A stretch of DNA of 64,000 bases from JBGANR01 sp044222225 (GTDB taxonomy: Bacteria; Actinomycetota; Actinomycetes; Mycobacteriales; Mycobacteriaceae): contig JBGANR010000006.1 in assembly GCA_044222225.1 (NCBI GenBank), positions 62,001 to 126,000 on the forward strand. Reading direction: 5' to 3'. Of the stretch, positions 24,025 through 32,690 are shown piece by piece. The translations under genes were made by a program, and so were the position numbers. Positions within the stretch are counted from its first letter, which is position 1; every line of letters starts with the position of its first letter. Under the pieces are notes generated by a model. The model had not been told where the DNA came from and made no database searches. It saw nothing but the letters and a program-made list of their open reading frames with translations.

Positions 24025-25176
24025 TCAGCGCTCGGACCGCAACGTCGCCACCGCCGACGCCTTCGACATGCCCGCGACCTCCAGCATGTCGACGAGGATC
24101 GAGCGCAACTGCGAGAGGATGACGGTCTCCGCGACGCCACGGCCCGAGACGCGGCGGACCGGGGCCTGCCGGGCGGCCGTCCGAACCGCCCGGGCCGTCG
24201 CCGCCGCGTCGGGCTGCTGCCCGGGGTCGGCGAGGATCATGTCCTGGACGACGTTCAGCGCCGGCAGCAATCCCGCCACCGCGTCGATGACGTCGCCGTC
24301 CACATGCTCGCCGACCTGCACCGACGCGAGCGACCGCCGCACCAGGACGCGGAGGTTGCGCATCGCGTTGTCGAGCGGGTCCGCGATCTCGTCGAGCCGC
24401 TTGAGCCGCGGCCGGGCACGCCAGTACAGCGGCGAGATGGTGCTGATCTCGAAACCGCCCTTGAGGTCCGCACGGAAGGCGTCGATCGCGGGCTGCGTGC
24501 TGCGCGCCTCCTCGAGGGCGTCCGCGATGAGCTCCTCGTCGTCCGTCCGGAGCCCCTCCACGGTCTCCTCGACCACCGCCTTGAGCACGATGACGATGCG
24601 GGCGGCGTCCCGTCGCGCGCGCCAGACGGGATGCGTCGGGAGGAACGCGACGGCGAGGAACGCCGCCCCGGCACCGACGAGCGCGTCGATCATGCGGTCC
24701 AGGCCGGCCGTGAACGCCGAACTGCCGGACGACAGCAGGATCGACGCGAGCACCGCCGAACTGGCGGCCTGGATCGGCACCATCGGACCGTTGTCGATGA
24801 TGACGGCGACCGTCATCGCCACGGCGATGGTGACCATGATCTGCCAGGTCCCGCTGCCGATGAAGCGGACCAGCAGGTCGGCCACGGCGATCCCCACCGC
24901 GACGCCGACGATGAGCTCGACCGAGCGTCGCCACCTGCTGCCCACCGACAGCCCCAGCGACACGACGGCCGCGATCGGCGCGAAGAACGGCTGGAAGTGA
25001 CCGAAGATCTGTTCCGCGATATACCACGACAAGCCGGCCGCCAACGCGCACTGCACGACCGGGATGGCCGCGAAGTAGAGCCGCCGCGTCCGCGTCTGGA
25101 CGACGTCGGGCAGCGCCTCGTGGCGCCGTCTCAGCGCGTCGCCGGCGCTGTGGGCCGGAATCCGCGACACGTGCAT
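24025..25176 (-). CDS. FUSC/aromatic-acid-exporter-like membrane protein
   Basis: 383 residues from the ATG at 25176. A short basic N-terminus is followed by hydrophobic segments between residues about 35 and 165: YFAAIPVVQCALAAGLSWYI, FFAPIAAVVSLGLSVG, VELIVGVAVGIAVADLLV and others. The remaining about 220 residues are soluble, helical and charged. This half-size FUSC layout is found in aryl-acid exporters and in mycobacterial proteins of unknown role; the substrate is unknown. The frame continues upstream, but it would overlap the DUF3151 gene. It starts 7 bp after the DUF3151 stop, so they are probably cotranscribed. The stop converges with the CDF gene stop (1 bp gap). Confidence 0.8.
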   Translation of the reverse strand: MHVSRIPAHSAGDALRRRHEALPDVVQTRTRRLYFAAIPVVQCALAAGLSWYIAEQIFGHFQPFFAPIAAVVSLGLSVGSRWRRSVELIVGVAVGIAVADLLVRFIGSGTWQIMVTIAVAMTVAVIIDNGPMVPIQAASSAVLASILLSSGSSAFTAGLDRMIDALVGAGAAFLAVAFLPTHPVWRARRDAARIVIVLKAVVEETVEGLRTDDEELIADALEEARSTQPAIDAFRADLKGGFEISTISPLYWRARPRLKRLDEIADPLDNAMRNLRVLVRRSLASVQVGEHVDGDVIDAVAGLLPALNVVQDMILADPGQQPDAAATARAVRTAARQAPVRRVSGRGVAETVILSQLRSILVDMLEVAGMSKASAVATLRSER

Positions 25177-25183
25177 GGGCTGG

Positions 25184-25603
25184 TCAGCCGGCGAGACCGG
25201 TCTCGCGCGCAGCGGCCGGATCGCATTCGTTGAGCAGGTCGAGGCACCGGATGTGCTCGTCCTCTTCGCCGATCGTCTGCGCGGCGCGGGCGAGCACGGC
25301 GACGCACCGCAGGAAGCCGCGGTTCGGCTCGTGGCTCCACGGCACCGGCCCGAAGCCCTTCCAGCCGTGCCGGCGCAGCTGGTCGAGGCCGCGATGATAG
25401 CCGGTTCGGGCATACGCGTAGGCCGTGATCGTCCGCCCCTCCGCGAGCGCCGCCTCCGCCAGATACGCCCAGGCGATGGACGCCGTCGGGTGCGCCGCGG
25501 CCACCTGTTCGGGTGCCGCGTGATTGAGGAGTTCGCTCTCCGCCTCGTCGTCGCCGGTCAGTCTCGTCGGCTGCGGGCCGAGCAGGTCACCGAAAGAAGT
25601 CAT
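25184..25603 (-). CDS. DUF3151 family protein
   Basis: 139 residues from the ATG at 25603. Starts MTSFGDLLGPQPTRL and carries the conserved blocks HPTASIAWAYLAEAAL, AYAYARTGYHRGLDQLRRHG and WKGFGPVPWSHEPNRGFLRC. These match the DUF3151 family, found widely in Actinobacteria at this place between purA and fba. The fold is a helical, TPR-like repeat; the role is unknown. It is divergent from the Pro/Glu-rich membrane protein gene. Confidence 0.85.
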   Translation of the reverse strand: MTSFGDLLGPQPTRLTGDDEAESELLNHAAPEQVAAAHPTASIAWAYLAEAALAEGRTITAYAYARTGYHRGLDQLRRHGWKGFGPVPWSHEPNRGFLRCVAVLARAAQTIGEEDEHIRCLDLLNECDPAAARETGLAG

Positions 25604-25760
25604 GCCGATGATTCTCCCCCGCCGGACGCCGCGGCCCGAGCGCACGTGGCCGCCGAGCGCCGCGACACCGGGCAACATGGGTTAAATCCCGGCGTCGGAT
25701 ACTGTATGGACGCGAGACACCGCGGGCACACACGCCTGCTAGTTCCATGGAGGTCCCACG

Positions 25761-27095
25761 ATGTCCCATCCCACCGACGACGGCACGTCGCGCATGTCCA
25801 AGGCCTTCCACTCGCTCCGCAAGCGGAAGGAAGACGACACGAAGCCGTCGTCCAGCCCGACGGCCGTGTTCGCGAGCACCCCGGCATCACCGGCGGTTCC
25901 GCCGGCGCAGGAGTCGAAGACCGAGATCATCGCGACCGTGCGACGCCCCGAGACGCCGTCCCAGGCCGAGACCGTGGTGCACGGCGCCGACACCGCCGAA
26001 CGCGAGCCGGCCGGTGCCGTCCCGGCCGCCGAGGCGAAGCGCGCCGACGTCCCGGCCGCCGAGGCGACGCAGGCCGAGGATTCCGGCCAGGCGAAGTCCG
26101 TCGACGAGGCGACCGAGGCCGGCGTGCCCGCCGCCGAACCGGCCGAGCCCGTTTCGGCCGAGCCCACGCCGGTCGTCCCCGAGCGGTCGGCACCCGAAGC
26201 GGTCGAGCCCGGGCGGCCCGAGCAGGTCTCGCCCGAGCCGTCGGCGACCGAGGTGATCGCCACGTCGCCGGCCCCGAACCTTGCGAAGAACGCGGAGCCG
26301 CGTCGCCCCGAGGTGCCGCAGCCCGTCGCCGACGAGACACCTACGACCGTCACGACCGCGACGAACGAGGTCCCGGCCATCGACGCCGACTCGCCGACCG
26401 CCGTCATCCCCGTCGCGGACCCGACGCCGCGCACCGAGGTCATCACCACCCGCAAGCGCCCGCCGGTGACGCCCACCTCGACCTACCCGTCCGACGCCCC
26501 GGCCCCGCCACCGGTCCCCGCGCCACAGTCGGCTCCCCAACCGACGGCGTCCGTCGCCGCGGCGGCCCCGGCTCGGCCGACCCCCACCCGGCAGGTGCCG
26601 GTCACCGAGCGGCCCGCCGCCGGCCCGCAGTACATCCCGCCGCCGCCCGCCGCCGAGGAGAAGAAGGGCGGACGCGGCAAGCTCATCGCCGCACTCGTCG
26701 CCGTCGTCGCGATCGCGGCCGCCGTCGTGGCGTTCTTCGCGCTGCGCGGAGGCGAATCGCAGCAGGAGCAGGCGGCTGACGCCACGACCTCGTACTTCGA
26801 GATGCTCCGCACCGGATCGCTCGACGACCTGCGCTCGGCGTCGTGCGGCGGACTCGAGGAGTACTACAAGGCCATGACCCAGGCCGACCTCGACGCCGTC
26901 CGATCATCGACGAAGGCGGGCGCCGGCTCGATCACCGTCGAGAAGATCGAGGCCGTCGAGATCGACGGCGACAAGGCCCGCGTGCAGGCCGTCATCCACC
27001 GCGACAACTCCCCGGCCGTCAGCGACGACGCCCAGAAGGCCCGGATGATCGTCACGCTGGAGAAGCACGACGGCTGGAAGGTCTGCTCGCAGTAG
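25761..27095 (+). CDS. Pro/Glu-rich single-pass membrane protein with DUF4878-like external domain
   Basis: 444 residues; GGAGG precedes the ATG. Residues 1 to about 295 are low complexity, rich in Pro, Ala, Glu and Thr and probably disordered in the cytoplasm. One membrane helix follows (LIAALVAVVAIAAAVVAFFAL, about 308-328). The external part (about 330-444) has two cysteines (in SASCGG and the C-terminal KVCSQ) and resembles DUF4878. Mycobacteria carry a membrane protein at the same position between the DUF3151 gene and fba. The long Thr/Pro tail facing the cytoplasm could be a kinase substrate (inference). Confidence 0.8.
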   Translation: MSHPTDDGTSRMSKAFHSLRKRKEDDTKPSSSPTAVFASTPASPAVPPAQESKTEIIATVRRPETPSQAETVVHGADTAEREPAGAVPAAEAKRADVPAAEATQAEDSGQAKSVDEATEAGVPAAEPAEPVSAEPTPVVPERSAPEAVEPGRPEQVSPEPSATEVIATSPAPNLAKNAEPRRPEVPQPVADETPTTVTTATNEVPAIDADSPTAVIPVADPTPRTEVITTRKRPPVTPTSTYPSDAPAPPPVPAPQSAPQPTASVAAAAPARPTPTRQVPVTERPAAGPQYIPPPPAAEEKKGGRGKLIAALVAVVAIAAAVVAFFALRGGESQQEQAADATTSYFEMLRTGSLDDLRSASCGGLEEYYKAMTQADLDAVRSSTKAGAGSITVEKIEAVEIDGDKARVQAVIHRDNSPAVSDDAQKARMIVTLEKHDGWKVCSQ

Positions 27096-27100
27096 TGCCC

Positions 27101-27177
27101 TCCCAGGATGTCCGGCTGAGCGAGGCGCCGAGGAGATAATCGTCACGGCGGCCCGCTCAGGCGGACATCCTGGGAGC
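27101..27177. terminator. 23-bp-arm palindrome between two convergent genes
   Basis: Arms 27101-27123 and 27155-27177 (outer sequence CTCCCAGGATGTCCG) with one mismatch and a loop of 31 bp. It starts 5 bp after one stop and ends 14 bp before the fba stop, so it probably ends transcription from both sides. Confidence 0.7.
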
Positions 27178-27191
27178 CTATCGGCGCAAGG

Positions 27192-28226
27192 TCAGGCGCT
27201 GATCGACTTGCCGACCGACTTGAGGTCGTTGCAGGCCTCGACGATGCGCTCGGCCATCCCCGCCTCGGCCTTCTTCATGTAGCTGCGCGGGTCGTAGAAC
27301 TTCTTGTTGCCCACCTCGCCGTCGACCTTGAGGACGCCGTCGTAGTTGGCGAACATGTGCCCGACGATGGGCCGGCTGAAGGCGTACTGCGTGTCGGTGT
27401 CGACGTTCATCTTGACGACGCCGTAGCTCAGCGACTCGTCGATCTCGCTCTTGAGCGAGCCCGAGCCACCGTGGAAGACGAAGTCGAAGGGCTGGCTGCC
27501 CTCGTCGAGGCCCAGCGCGGCGGACGCGGCGGCCTGACCGTCGCGCAGGACCGTCGGCCGCAGCTTGACGTTGCCCGGCTTGTAGACGCCGTGCACGTTG
27601 CCGAAGGTCGCGGCCAGCAGGTAGCGGCCCTGCTCACCCGCGCCGAGTGCGGCGACGGTCTTCTCGAAGTCCTCGACCGAGGTGAACAGCTTGTCGTTGA
27701 TCTCGTTCTCGACGCCGTCCTCCTCGCCGCCGACGACGCCGATCTCGATCTCGAGGACGATCTTGGCCGCCGCGGCCTTGGCCAGGAGCTCCTGGGCGAT
27801 GGCGAGGTTCTCCTCGAGCGGCACCGCCGAGCCGTCCCACATGTGCGACTGGAAGAGCGGGTTCTGCCCGGCCGCGACGCGCGCCGCGGAGATGTCGAGC
27901 AGCGGGCGCACGTAGGTGTCGAGCTTGTCCTTCGGGCAGTGGTCGGTATGCAGCGCGACGGTGATGTCGTACTTCTCGGCGACGACGTGCGCGAACTCGG
28001 CGAGCGCGACGGCGCCCGTCACCATGTCCTTGACGCCGAGGCCCGATCCGAACTCCGCACCACCTGTGGAGAACTGGATGATGCCGTCGCTGCCCGCGTC
28101 GGCGAATCCCTTGAGCGCCGCGTTGATCGACTCCGAGGACGTGCAGTTGATGGCGGGGAACGCGAACCCCTCAGCCTTGGCTCGGTCGAGCATCAGTGCG
28201 TACTGCTCGGGAGTGGCGATTGGCAT
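27192..28226 (-). CDS. fba: Fructose-bisphosphate aldolase, class II
   Basis: 344 residues, full length. Zinc-dependent aldolase of glycolysis and gluconeogenesis. The zinc and catalytic residues lie in ALHTDHCPKDKL (His-Asp-His) and the later FGNVHGVYKPGN and VFHGGSGSLKSEID blocks; the substrate loop includes NCTSSESINAALKGF near residue 24. GGAGGA precedes the ATG at 28226. Gene position beside a divergent DedA gene is as in mycobacteria. Confidence 0.96.
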   Translation of the reverse strand: MPIATPEQYALMLDRAKAEGFAFPAINCTSSESINAALKGFADAGSDGIIQFSTGGAEFGSGLGVKDMVTGAVALAEFAHVVAEKYDITVALHTDHCPKDKLDTYVRPLLDISAARVAAGQNPLFQSHMWDGSAVPLEENLAIAQELLAKAAAAKIVLEIEIGVVGGEEDGVENEINDKLFTSVEDFEKTVAALGAGEQGRYLLAATFGNVHGVYKPGNVKLRPTVLRDGQAAASAALGLDEGSQPFDFVFHGGSGSLKSEIDESLSYGVVKMNVDTDTQYAFSRPIVGHMFANYDGVLKVDGEVGNKKFYDPRSYMKKAEAGMAERIVEACNDLKSVGKSISA

Positions 28227-28447
28227 CGAGATGTCCTCCAGGATCGCTGTTACAGGTCGAAAGATCGCACGCGGCGCCGGGAACGAAGCGGGTGTGCCGC
28301 CGCGATCCGTCCGCGCGCTCCCAGTATCTCAATCCCCGGCCGGATCGCACGGCTCATCGCCCGGCCGATCCGCGCTCGAGGCGCGCGTCGAGCGGCGCTT
28401 TCGCCGCTATCGCCGTGTTGCGAGGCGGAACTGTCGGTCGCCACCGG

Positions 28448-28453
28448 TAGCCT
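28448..28453 (+). promoter_or_regulatory. -10 box of a leaderless promoter for the first DedA gene
   Basis: TAGCCT ends 7 bases before the GTG at 28461, with no Shine-Dalgarno. It fixes the start within a much longer open frame. Confidence 0.5.
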
Positions 28454-28460
28454 GTGGACC

Positions 28461-29186
28461 GTGACCTTGACCTACGCCCTGGACGTGGCCTGCGGAGTCG
28501 GCAGCTGTGCGGAACCCGCCGTGCAGCAGGCGCTGCTGCCCGGCTTTCTCGATCCCGTGAACCTGCTCAACTCGTTCGGCACCTGGGCTCTCGCCGGCCT
28601 GCTCATCGTCATCTTCATCGAATCGGGCGTGCTGTTCCCGATCCTGCCCGGCGATTCACTGCTCTTCGTGGCGGGTCTCATCGCCGCGAGCAAGTCGGCG
28701 GACATCGCGCCGTTCGCGCCGCTGTGGGTGATCTGTCTCACGGTCCCGATCTCGGCGATCGCCGGTGGTCAGATCGGCTACTGGATCGGACGCTACGTCG
28801 GCACGTCGATGTTCGGCCCCGACAAGAAGATCCTCAAGCAGCACTACCTCGACGAGGCGCACGCGTTCTTCGAGAAGCACGGACCGATCACGATCTTCCT
28901 CGCCCGCTTCGTGCCCATCGTGCGCACCCTCGCGCCGCTCGTCGCCGGTGCGGCGCAGATGAAGTACCGCGTTTTTGTCGTCTACAACGTCGTCGGCGCC
29001 GTCGTGTGGGGTGCGGGGCTCGTCCTGCTCGGCTACTGGCTGGGTCAGTTCTCGATCATCGCCGACAACGTCGACATCATCTTCGTGGGCATCGTGCTCG
29101 TCTCGGTGCTGCCGATCGTCTTCGAGTACGCCAAGCGGGTCCGCGCCGGACGCCGGGAATCCGCGCCGGACCAGCCGGGCCGGTAG
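28461..29186 (+). CDS. DedA/SNARE-associated family membrane protein
   Basis: 241 residues. DedA-fold landmarks: FIESGVLFPILPGDSLLFVAG (acidic re-entrant loop, about 52-72), the amphipathic HAFFEKHGPITIFLARFVPIVRTLAPLVAG with the essential Arg residues (about 138-167), and GAVVWGAGLVLLGYWLG. Such proteins are linked to lipid-carrier flipping and membrane homeostasis. The GTG start is set by the -10 box. A second DedA gene starts 8 bp after the stop, so the two are cotranscribed. Confidence 0.9.
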   Translation: MTLTYALDVACGVGSCAEPAVQQALLPGFLDPVNLLNSFGTWALAGLLIVIFIESGVLFPILPGDSLLFVAGLIAASKSADIAPFAPLWVICLTVPISAIAGGQIGYWIGRYVGTSMFGPDKKILKQHYLDEAHAFFEKHGPITIFLARFVPIVRTLAPLVAGAAQMKYRVFVVYNVVGAVVWGAGLVLLGYWLGQFSIIADNVDIIFVGIVLVSVLPIVFEYAKRVRAGRRESAPDQPGR

Positions 29187-29194
29187 CCCGAGCC

Positions 29195-29830
29195 GTGGAC
29201 GGGCTGACCTGGGTCGCCACCGCGGGCCCCTTGGTGTTGTGGCTGATCGTCCTGACGTTCGTGTTCCTCGAGTGCGCCTTCATCATCGGACTCTTCCTGC
29301 CGGGTGACTCCCTGCTGCTCACGGCAGGCGTGGCGCTGGCGACACACCCGTCCGGCCAGACGCACGTCTGGCTGCTGGCCGTCGCGGCGATGATCTCGGC
29401 GATCGTCGGCAACGCCGTCGGCTACCGGATCGGCGCCACCACCGGACACCGCCTCGTCGCCCGCAGGGGCGGCCGCTACCTCACCCAGGAGCACCTCGAC
29501 AAGGCCGGCGACCTGCTCGACCGCTACGGCTTCGTCGCAGTGGCCGTCGCCCGCTGGATCCCCTGGGTCCGCACGCTCTGCCCGCCGCTCGCCGGCGCCG
29601 CGCACATGGACCGCACCCGGTTCACCGTCGCGAGCGTCGTCGGCGCCGTCTTCTGGGCGCCCACGCTGCTGTTCCTCGGCTTCTACGGCGGCGGCCTGCT
29701 CGACCGCATCCCCTGGCTGACCCACGCCATCCTCGCCGGGATGACGGTCATGCTCGTCGCCGGCACGATCCTCGGCCTCGTCCACTATCGCCAGGAGATG
29801 CGTCGCCCGGAGGTCGAGGCGGAGTCCTAG
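29195..29830 (+). CDS. Second DedA family membrane protein
   Basis: 211 residues from a GTG at 29195. It repeats the DedA pattern with changes: FLECAFIIGLFLPGDSLLLTAG, GNAVGYRIGATTGHRL, and FVAVAVARWIPWVRTLCPPLAGAA, which has Trp-Ile-Pro-Trp in the place of the Phe-Val-Pro-Ile of its neighbour. The two proteins are only distantly alike, so this is an old duplication or a pair of different paralogues. It follows the first DedA gene by 8 bp without its own Shine-Dalgarno and is probably translated by coupling. Its stop overlaps the stop of the methyltransferase gene on the other strand. Confidence 0.88.
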   Translation: MDGLTWVATAGPLVLWLIVLTFVFLECAFIIGLFLPGDSLLLTAGVALATHPSGQTHVWLLAVAAMISAIVGNAVGYRIGATTGHRLVARRGGRYLTQEHLDKAGDLLDRYGFVAVAVARWIPWVRTLCPPLAGAAHMDRTRFTVASVVGAVFWAPTLLFLGFYGGGLLDRIPWLTHAILAGMTVMLVAGTILGLVHYRQEMRRPEVEAES

Positions 29831-30558
29831 ACGCGTGCGTGCGCGCGGATCCAGGCGTGCATGGCGATCCCGGCCGCGACCCCGACGTTGATGCTGCGCG
29901 TCGAGCCGAACTGGGCGATGGACACGTGCAGGTCGGCCGCGGCGACGGCGTCCGGCGTCAGCCCCGGGCCCTCCTGCCCGAACAGCAGGACGCAGCGACG
30001 CGGCAGCCGCGTCGTCTCCAGCGGCAGCGCGCCCGGCGTGTTGTCGACCGCGACGATCGGCACCCCTTCGGCACGCGCCCAGGCCGCGAAGGCGGCGACG
30101 TCCGGGTGATGGCGGATGTGCTGGTAGCGGTCGGTGACCATGGCGCCGCGCCGGTTCCAGCGGCGCCGGCCGACGATGTGCACCTCGCCGGCCAGGAAGG
30201 CGTTGGCGGTCCGGACGACGGTGCCGATGTTGGCGTCGTGCGCGAAGTTCTCGATGGCGACGCCGAAGTCGTGCCGGCGCGCGTCGAGATCGGCGACGAC
30301 GGCCTCACGTCGCCAGTACCGGTAGCGGTCGACGACGTTGCGCCGGTCGCCGGCGGCGAGCAGCTCCGGGTCGAGCCGCGGATCGTCGGGCGGCGGGCCG
30401 GCGTGCTCGTCGGCCCAGGGCCCGACGCCGACCTGCGGCGCGAACCACTCGGTGGGGCCGAGCTCCTCGTCCGGGCCGGTGATCCCGGCCGACGTCTCAG
30501 CCGAACCCGAGATCCCCGTGGAACCCGAGGTCTCGGCCGAGCCCGACGCCTCAGCCAA
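29827..30558 (-). CDS. SpoU/TrmH family RNA 2'-O-ribose methyltransferase
   Basis: 243 residues if read from the TTG at 30558, which overlaps the pyrE stop by 8 bases; no ATG or GTG is available until deep in the domain. The SPOUT motifs are present: FAHDANIGTVVRTANAF (motif 1, NIGxxxRTA), RRCVLLFGQEGPGLTP (motif 2, xGxExxGL) and FGSTRSINVGVAAGIAMHAW (motif 3, SLNVsxAxai). It methylates a ribose in tRNA or rRNA; the target is unknown. The first about 40 residues are a Ser/Gly/Glu repeat (GSAETSGS units) that may be non-coding if translation starts later. Confidence 0.85.
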   Translation of the reverse strand: MAEASGSAETSGSTGISGSAETSAGITGPDEELGPTEWFAPQVGVGPWADEHAGPPPDDPRLDPELLAAGDRRNVVDRYRYWRREAVVADLDARRHDFGVAIENFAHDANIGTVVRTANAFLAGEVHIVGRRRWNRRGAMVTDRYQHIRHHPDVAAFAAWARAEGVPIVAVDNTPGALPLETTRLPRRCVLLFGQEGPGLTPDAVAAADLHVSIAQFGSTRSINVGVAAGIAMHAWIRAHARV

Positions 30559-31087
30559 GCCCGAGGTCGGCGAGGCCGAGCAGCGAGCGGTATTCCAGCC
30601 CTTCGGCGGCGATGACGTCACCCGCGCCGGTCTCCCGGTCGACGACCGTCGCCACACCGACGACGATCGCGCCGATCTCGCGCAGCGCCCGGACGGCCGT
30701 GAGCGGCGAGTTGCCGGTGGTCGTCGTGTCCTCGACGACGAGCACGCGCCGACCGACGACGTCCGGCCCCTCGACCTGACGCTGCATGCCGTGCGCCTTC
30801 GCCGCCTTGCGGACGACGAACGCGTCGATCGGCCGGCCTGGGGCGTGCATGACGGCGGTCGCGACGGGATCGGCGCCCAGCGTCAGGCCTCCGACAGCGT
30901 CGAACGCCCAGTCGGCGGTGAGCTCGCGCAGCAGCCGGCCGATGAGCGGCGACGCCTCGTGGTGCAGCGTCGCGCGGCGCAGGTCGACGTAGTAGTCGGC
31001 CTCCTTGCCGGACGACAGCGTCACCCGGCCGTGGACCACGGCCAGCTTGCGGACGAGTTCGGCGAGCCGATCACGCTCGGCGCTCAC
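30551..31087 (-). CDS. pyrE: Orotate phosphoribosyltransferase
   Basis: 178 residues. It makes OMP from orotate and PRPP. The PRPP loop is RVLVVEDTTTTGNSPLTAV (about residues 112-130); VTLSSGKEADYYVDLRRATL and LTLGADPVATAV are the usual earlier blocks, and FVVRKAAKAHGMQRQVEG is the catalytic loop. The GTG start overlaps the stop of the upstream membrane protein gene (GTGA at 31084-31087), and its stop overlaps the SpoU gene start, forming one coupled three-gene unit. Confidence 0.94.
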   Translation of the reverse strand: MSAERDRLAELVRKLAVVHGRVTLSSGKEADYYVDLRRATLHHEASPLIGRLLRELTADWAFDAVGGLTLGADPVATAVMHAPGRPIDAFVVRKAAKAHGMQRQVEGPDVVGRRVLVVEDTTTTGNSPLTAVRALREIGAIVVGVATVVDRETGAGDVIAAEGLEYRSLLGLADLGLG

Positions 31088-31962
31088 CGGTTCTCCTCGT
31101 CTCGCCGGTCACGCGTCGGCTCGTCCTCGTACCGCGGCATGTTGATGGTCTCGGTGGCGAGATCGGCGCCCCGCACCGACGGCGCCTGCACCGCACGGCT
31201 GCGCCGCTGCTGCGGGCCCGGCTGCGACGGGTCACGCGGGCCGATCGGCTCGGGAACGGTGTCCGGCGGCAGCACCCGCAGCAGGTCGGTGAACCGGCGG
31301 ACGGCCTCGAGCGCGGCGTCGAGAGTCGCGGGATCGGTGGTGCGCGGCATGGCCGCGAGCGACCACGGGCCCTCGTTCCAGATCACCTCGAGGAACGGCG
31401 GCGCCTCCTTGGCGAAGGCGATCATCCGGCGGTCGGTGATGCGGCGGGCGACGTCGACGTGTGTCGAGAACATGACGCGCGAGGCGAGCGCGCCGACCAG
31501 ATCGACGTCCTCCTCGCTCGGCGCGAAGGCGTCCTCGACCCGCAGATCGATGACGACCGACGAGCTGACGCTGCGCTTGATCGCGACGACGGTCTGCTCA
31601 CCGCAGTCGAAGACGAACAGGTCCTCGCCGTAGAAGGTGCCGGAGCTGACGTCGACGGCGTCGAGGTCACCCGACTCGTCGAGCCCGGCGCGGACGAAGC
31701 GGCCCCGCAGGTCGGGGTCGACGTCGAGGAAGCCGAAGCCGTGGCCGTCGGACCACGTGCGACGCGGCCCTCCGGAACTCCGGCCGCGGCCGGCCTTCGG
31801 CGGCTTGGCGGATCTCGGCGCCGCGGACACGTCGGGAGCGCCGACGCCTCTCGGGGGGGCGTCGGCGTCGGCCCCGGCGGTCGCCGTGCGCCGGTCGAGC
31901 CACAGCAGCACCGCTGCTCCGGCGATGGACAGCAGTGCGACGGTGAAGTAAAGGACGGTCAT
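31084..31962 (-). CDS. Conserved membrane-anchored protein upstream of pyrE
   Basis: 292 residues from the ATG at 31962. An N-terminal hydrophobic helix (LYFTVALLSIAGAAVLLWL, about 4-22) is followed by a short Ala/Pro/Arg linker and a folded domain of about 170 residues (FGFLDVDPDLRGRF through FLEVIWNEGPWSLAAM). The last about 60 residues are Arg/Pro-rich. Mycobacteria carry a protein of about 284 residues at the same place between pyrE and clpB, of unknown function. TAAACT lies 8 bases before the ATG, so the transcript starts at or beside the codon; the box overlaps the stop of the upstream gene. Confidence 0.78.
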   Translation of the reverse strand: MTVLYFTVALLSIAGAAVLLWLDRRTATAGADADAPPRGVGAPDVSAAPRSAKPPKAGRGRSSGGPRRTWSDGHGFGFLDVDPDLRGRFVRAGLDESGDLDAVDVSSGTFYGEDLFVFDCGEQTVVAIKRSVSSSVVIDLRVEDAFAPSEEDVDLVGALASRVMFSTHVDVARRITDRRMIAFAKEAPPFLEVIWNEGPWSLAAMPRTTDPATLDAALEAVRRFTDLLRVLPPDTVPEPIGPRDPSQPGPQQRRSRAVQAPSVRGADLATETINMPRYEDEPTRDRRDEENR

Positions 31963-31970
31963 CGTCGGTG

Positions 31971-31976
31971 AGTTTA
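31971..31976 (-). promoter_or_regulatory. -10 box of the membrane protein-pyrE-SpoU operon
   Basis: TAAACT on the minus strand, 8 bases before the ATG at 31962 and overlapping the TAA stop of the preceding gene. Confidence 0.45.
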
Positions 31977-32456
31977 CGGCGGACCGGCTGCTTTTCCGGT
32001 CGGCGCGCCGCTCTCGGCATGTTCGGCCAAGGACGACGCCTGCGAAATCGACGGGTTCGTCGGCCGGACGAGGTCGTCGGCCTCGATCCGCTGCGCCGTC
32101 AACGCCGATCCGGAGCCCGAGGCGTGGACGACGACGCCGTCGCCGACGTGCAGGGCGGTCAGCGTCGAACCTCGGGAACAGGACACCACCGTGCGCGACG
32201 TCACGGCGAGCGTGCGGGTGGTCTTGCCGGGCACGGTGATCGCGATGGCACCCGGACGCACCGCCGACACCGTGCCGGACAGGATGACCATCCGGGCGGC
32301 GACCGGGGCCTGATCCTCGGCGTCGTGCATCGCCTCGGATTCGACGACTCCCGACGCGTAGCGGACGCACAGCAGGATCCCCGAACAAGCGGCGACCAAG
32401 GCGAAGATCGCGACGACGGTCGCCATCCGCCCGTCACCGCCACGTCCGTGGCTCAT
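31974..32456 (-). CDS. Secreted or anchored OB-like small protein
   Basis: 160 residues from the ATG at 32456, preceded by GTGAGG. Residues about 11-32 are hydrophobic (MATVVAIFALVAACSGILLC), either a signal peptide or an anchor; the Cys residues there do not form a proper lipobox. The following about 80 residues alternate strands (MVILSGTVSAVRPGAIAITV, TRTLAVTSRTVVSC, LTALHVGDGVVVHA) in the manner of DUF5666-type OB folds, where a strand-turn-strand pattern ends in LxxGDxVxV. Role unknown. It lies just upstream of the pyrE operon on the same strand. Confidence 0.65.
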   Translation of the reverse strand: MSHGRGGDGRMATVVAIFALVAACSGILLCVRYASGVVESEAMHDAEDQAPVAARMVILSGTVSAVRPGAIAITVPGKTTRTLAVTSRTVVSCSRGSTLTALHVGDGVVVHASGSGSALTAQRIEADDLVRPTNPSISQASSLAEHAESGAPTGKAAGPP

Positions 32457-32599
32457 CCTCACTACTCCCGTCGCCCCGACCGTTGTCCAAGCTAGGCCCG
32501 GTAACTGAGACCCTGCTGTGAGTACACGCCCGAGAGCACCCGGATCGGTGTGGATTCGCCGAGATTCGGCGCCCGGGTCGGCCCGGTCCGCCGAACACG

Positions 32600-32679
32600 G
32601 CGTCATATCGGACGCCGCTGAGGGTCGTCGCGACAATAATCTCCTCAGCGACGCCCTACGGCTACCGATACGACGCCGC
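32600..32679. repeat. Dispersed intergenic palindrome, family B copy 1
   Basis: Left end GCGTCATATCGG (32600-32611) and right end CGGCTACCGATACGACGCCG (32659-32678) form an imperfect inverted repeat. The same two blocks bound the element at 51028-51104. An inner stem CGCTGAGG/CCTCAGCG is specific to this copy. It lies just after the acyl-CoA synthetase stop on the minus strand. Confidence 0.75.
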
Positions 32680-32690
32680 CTCGCCAGGCC

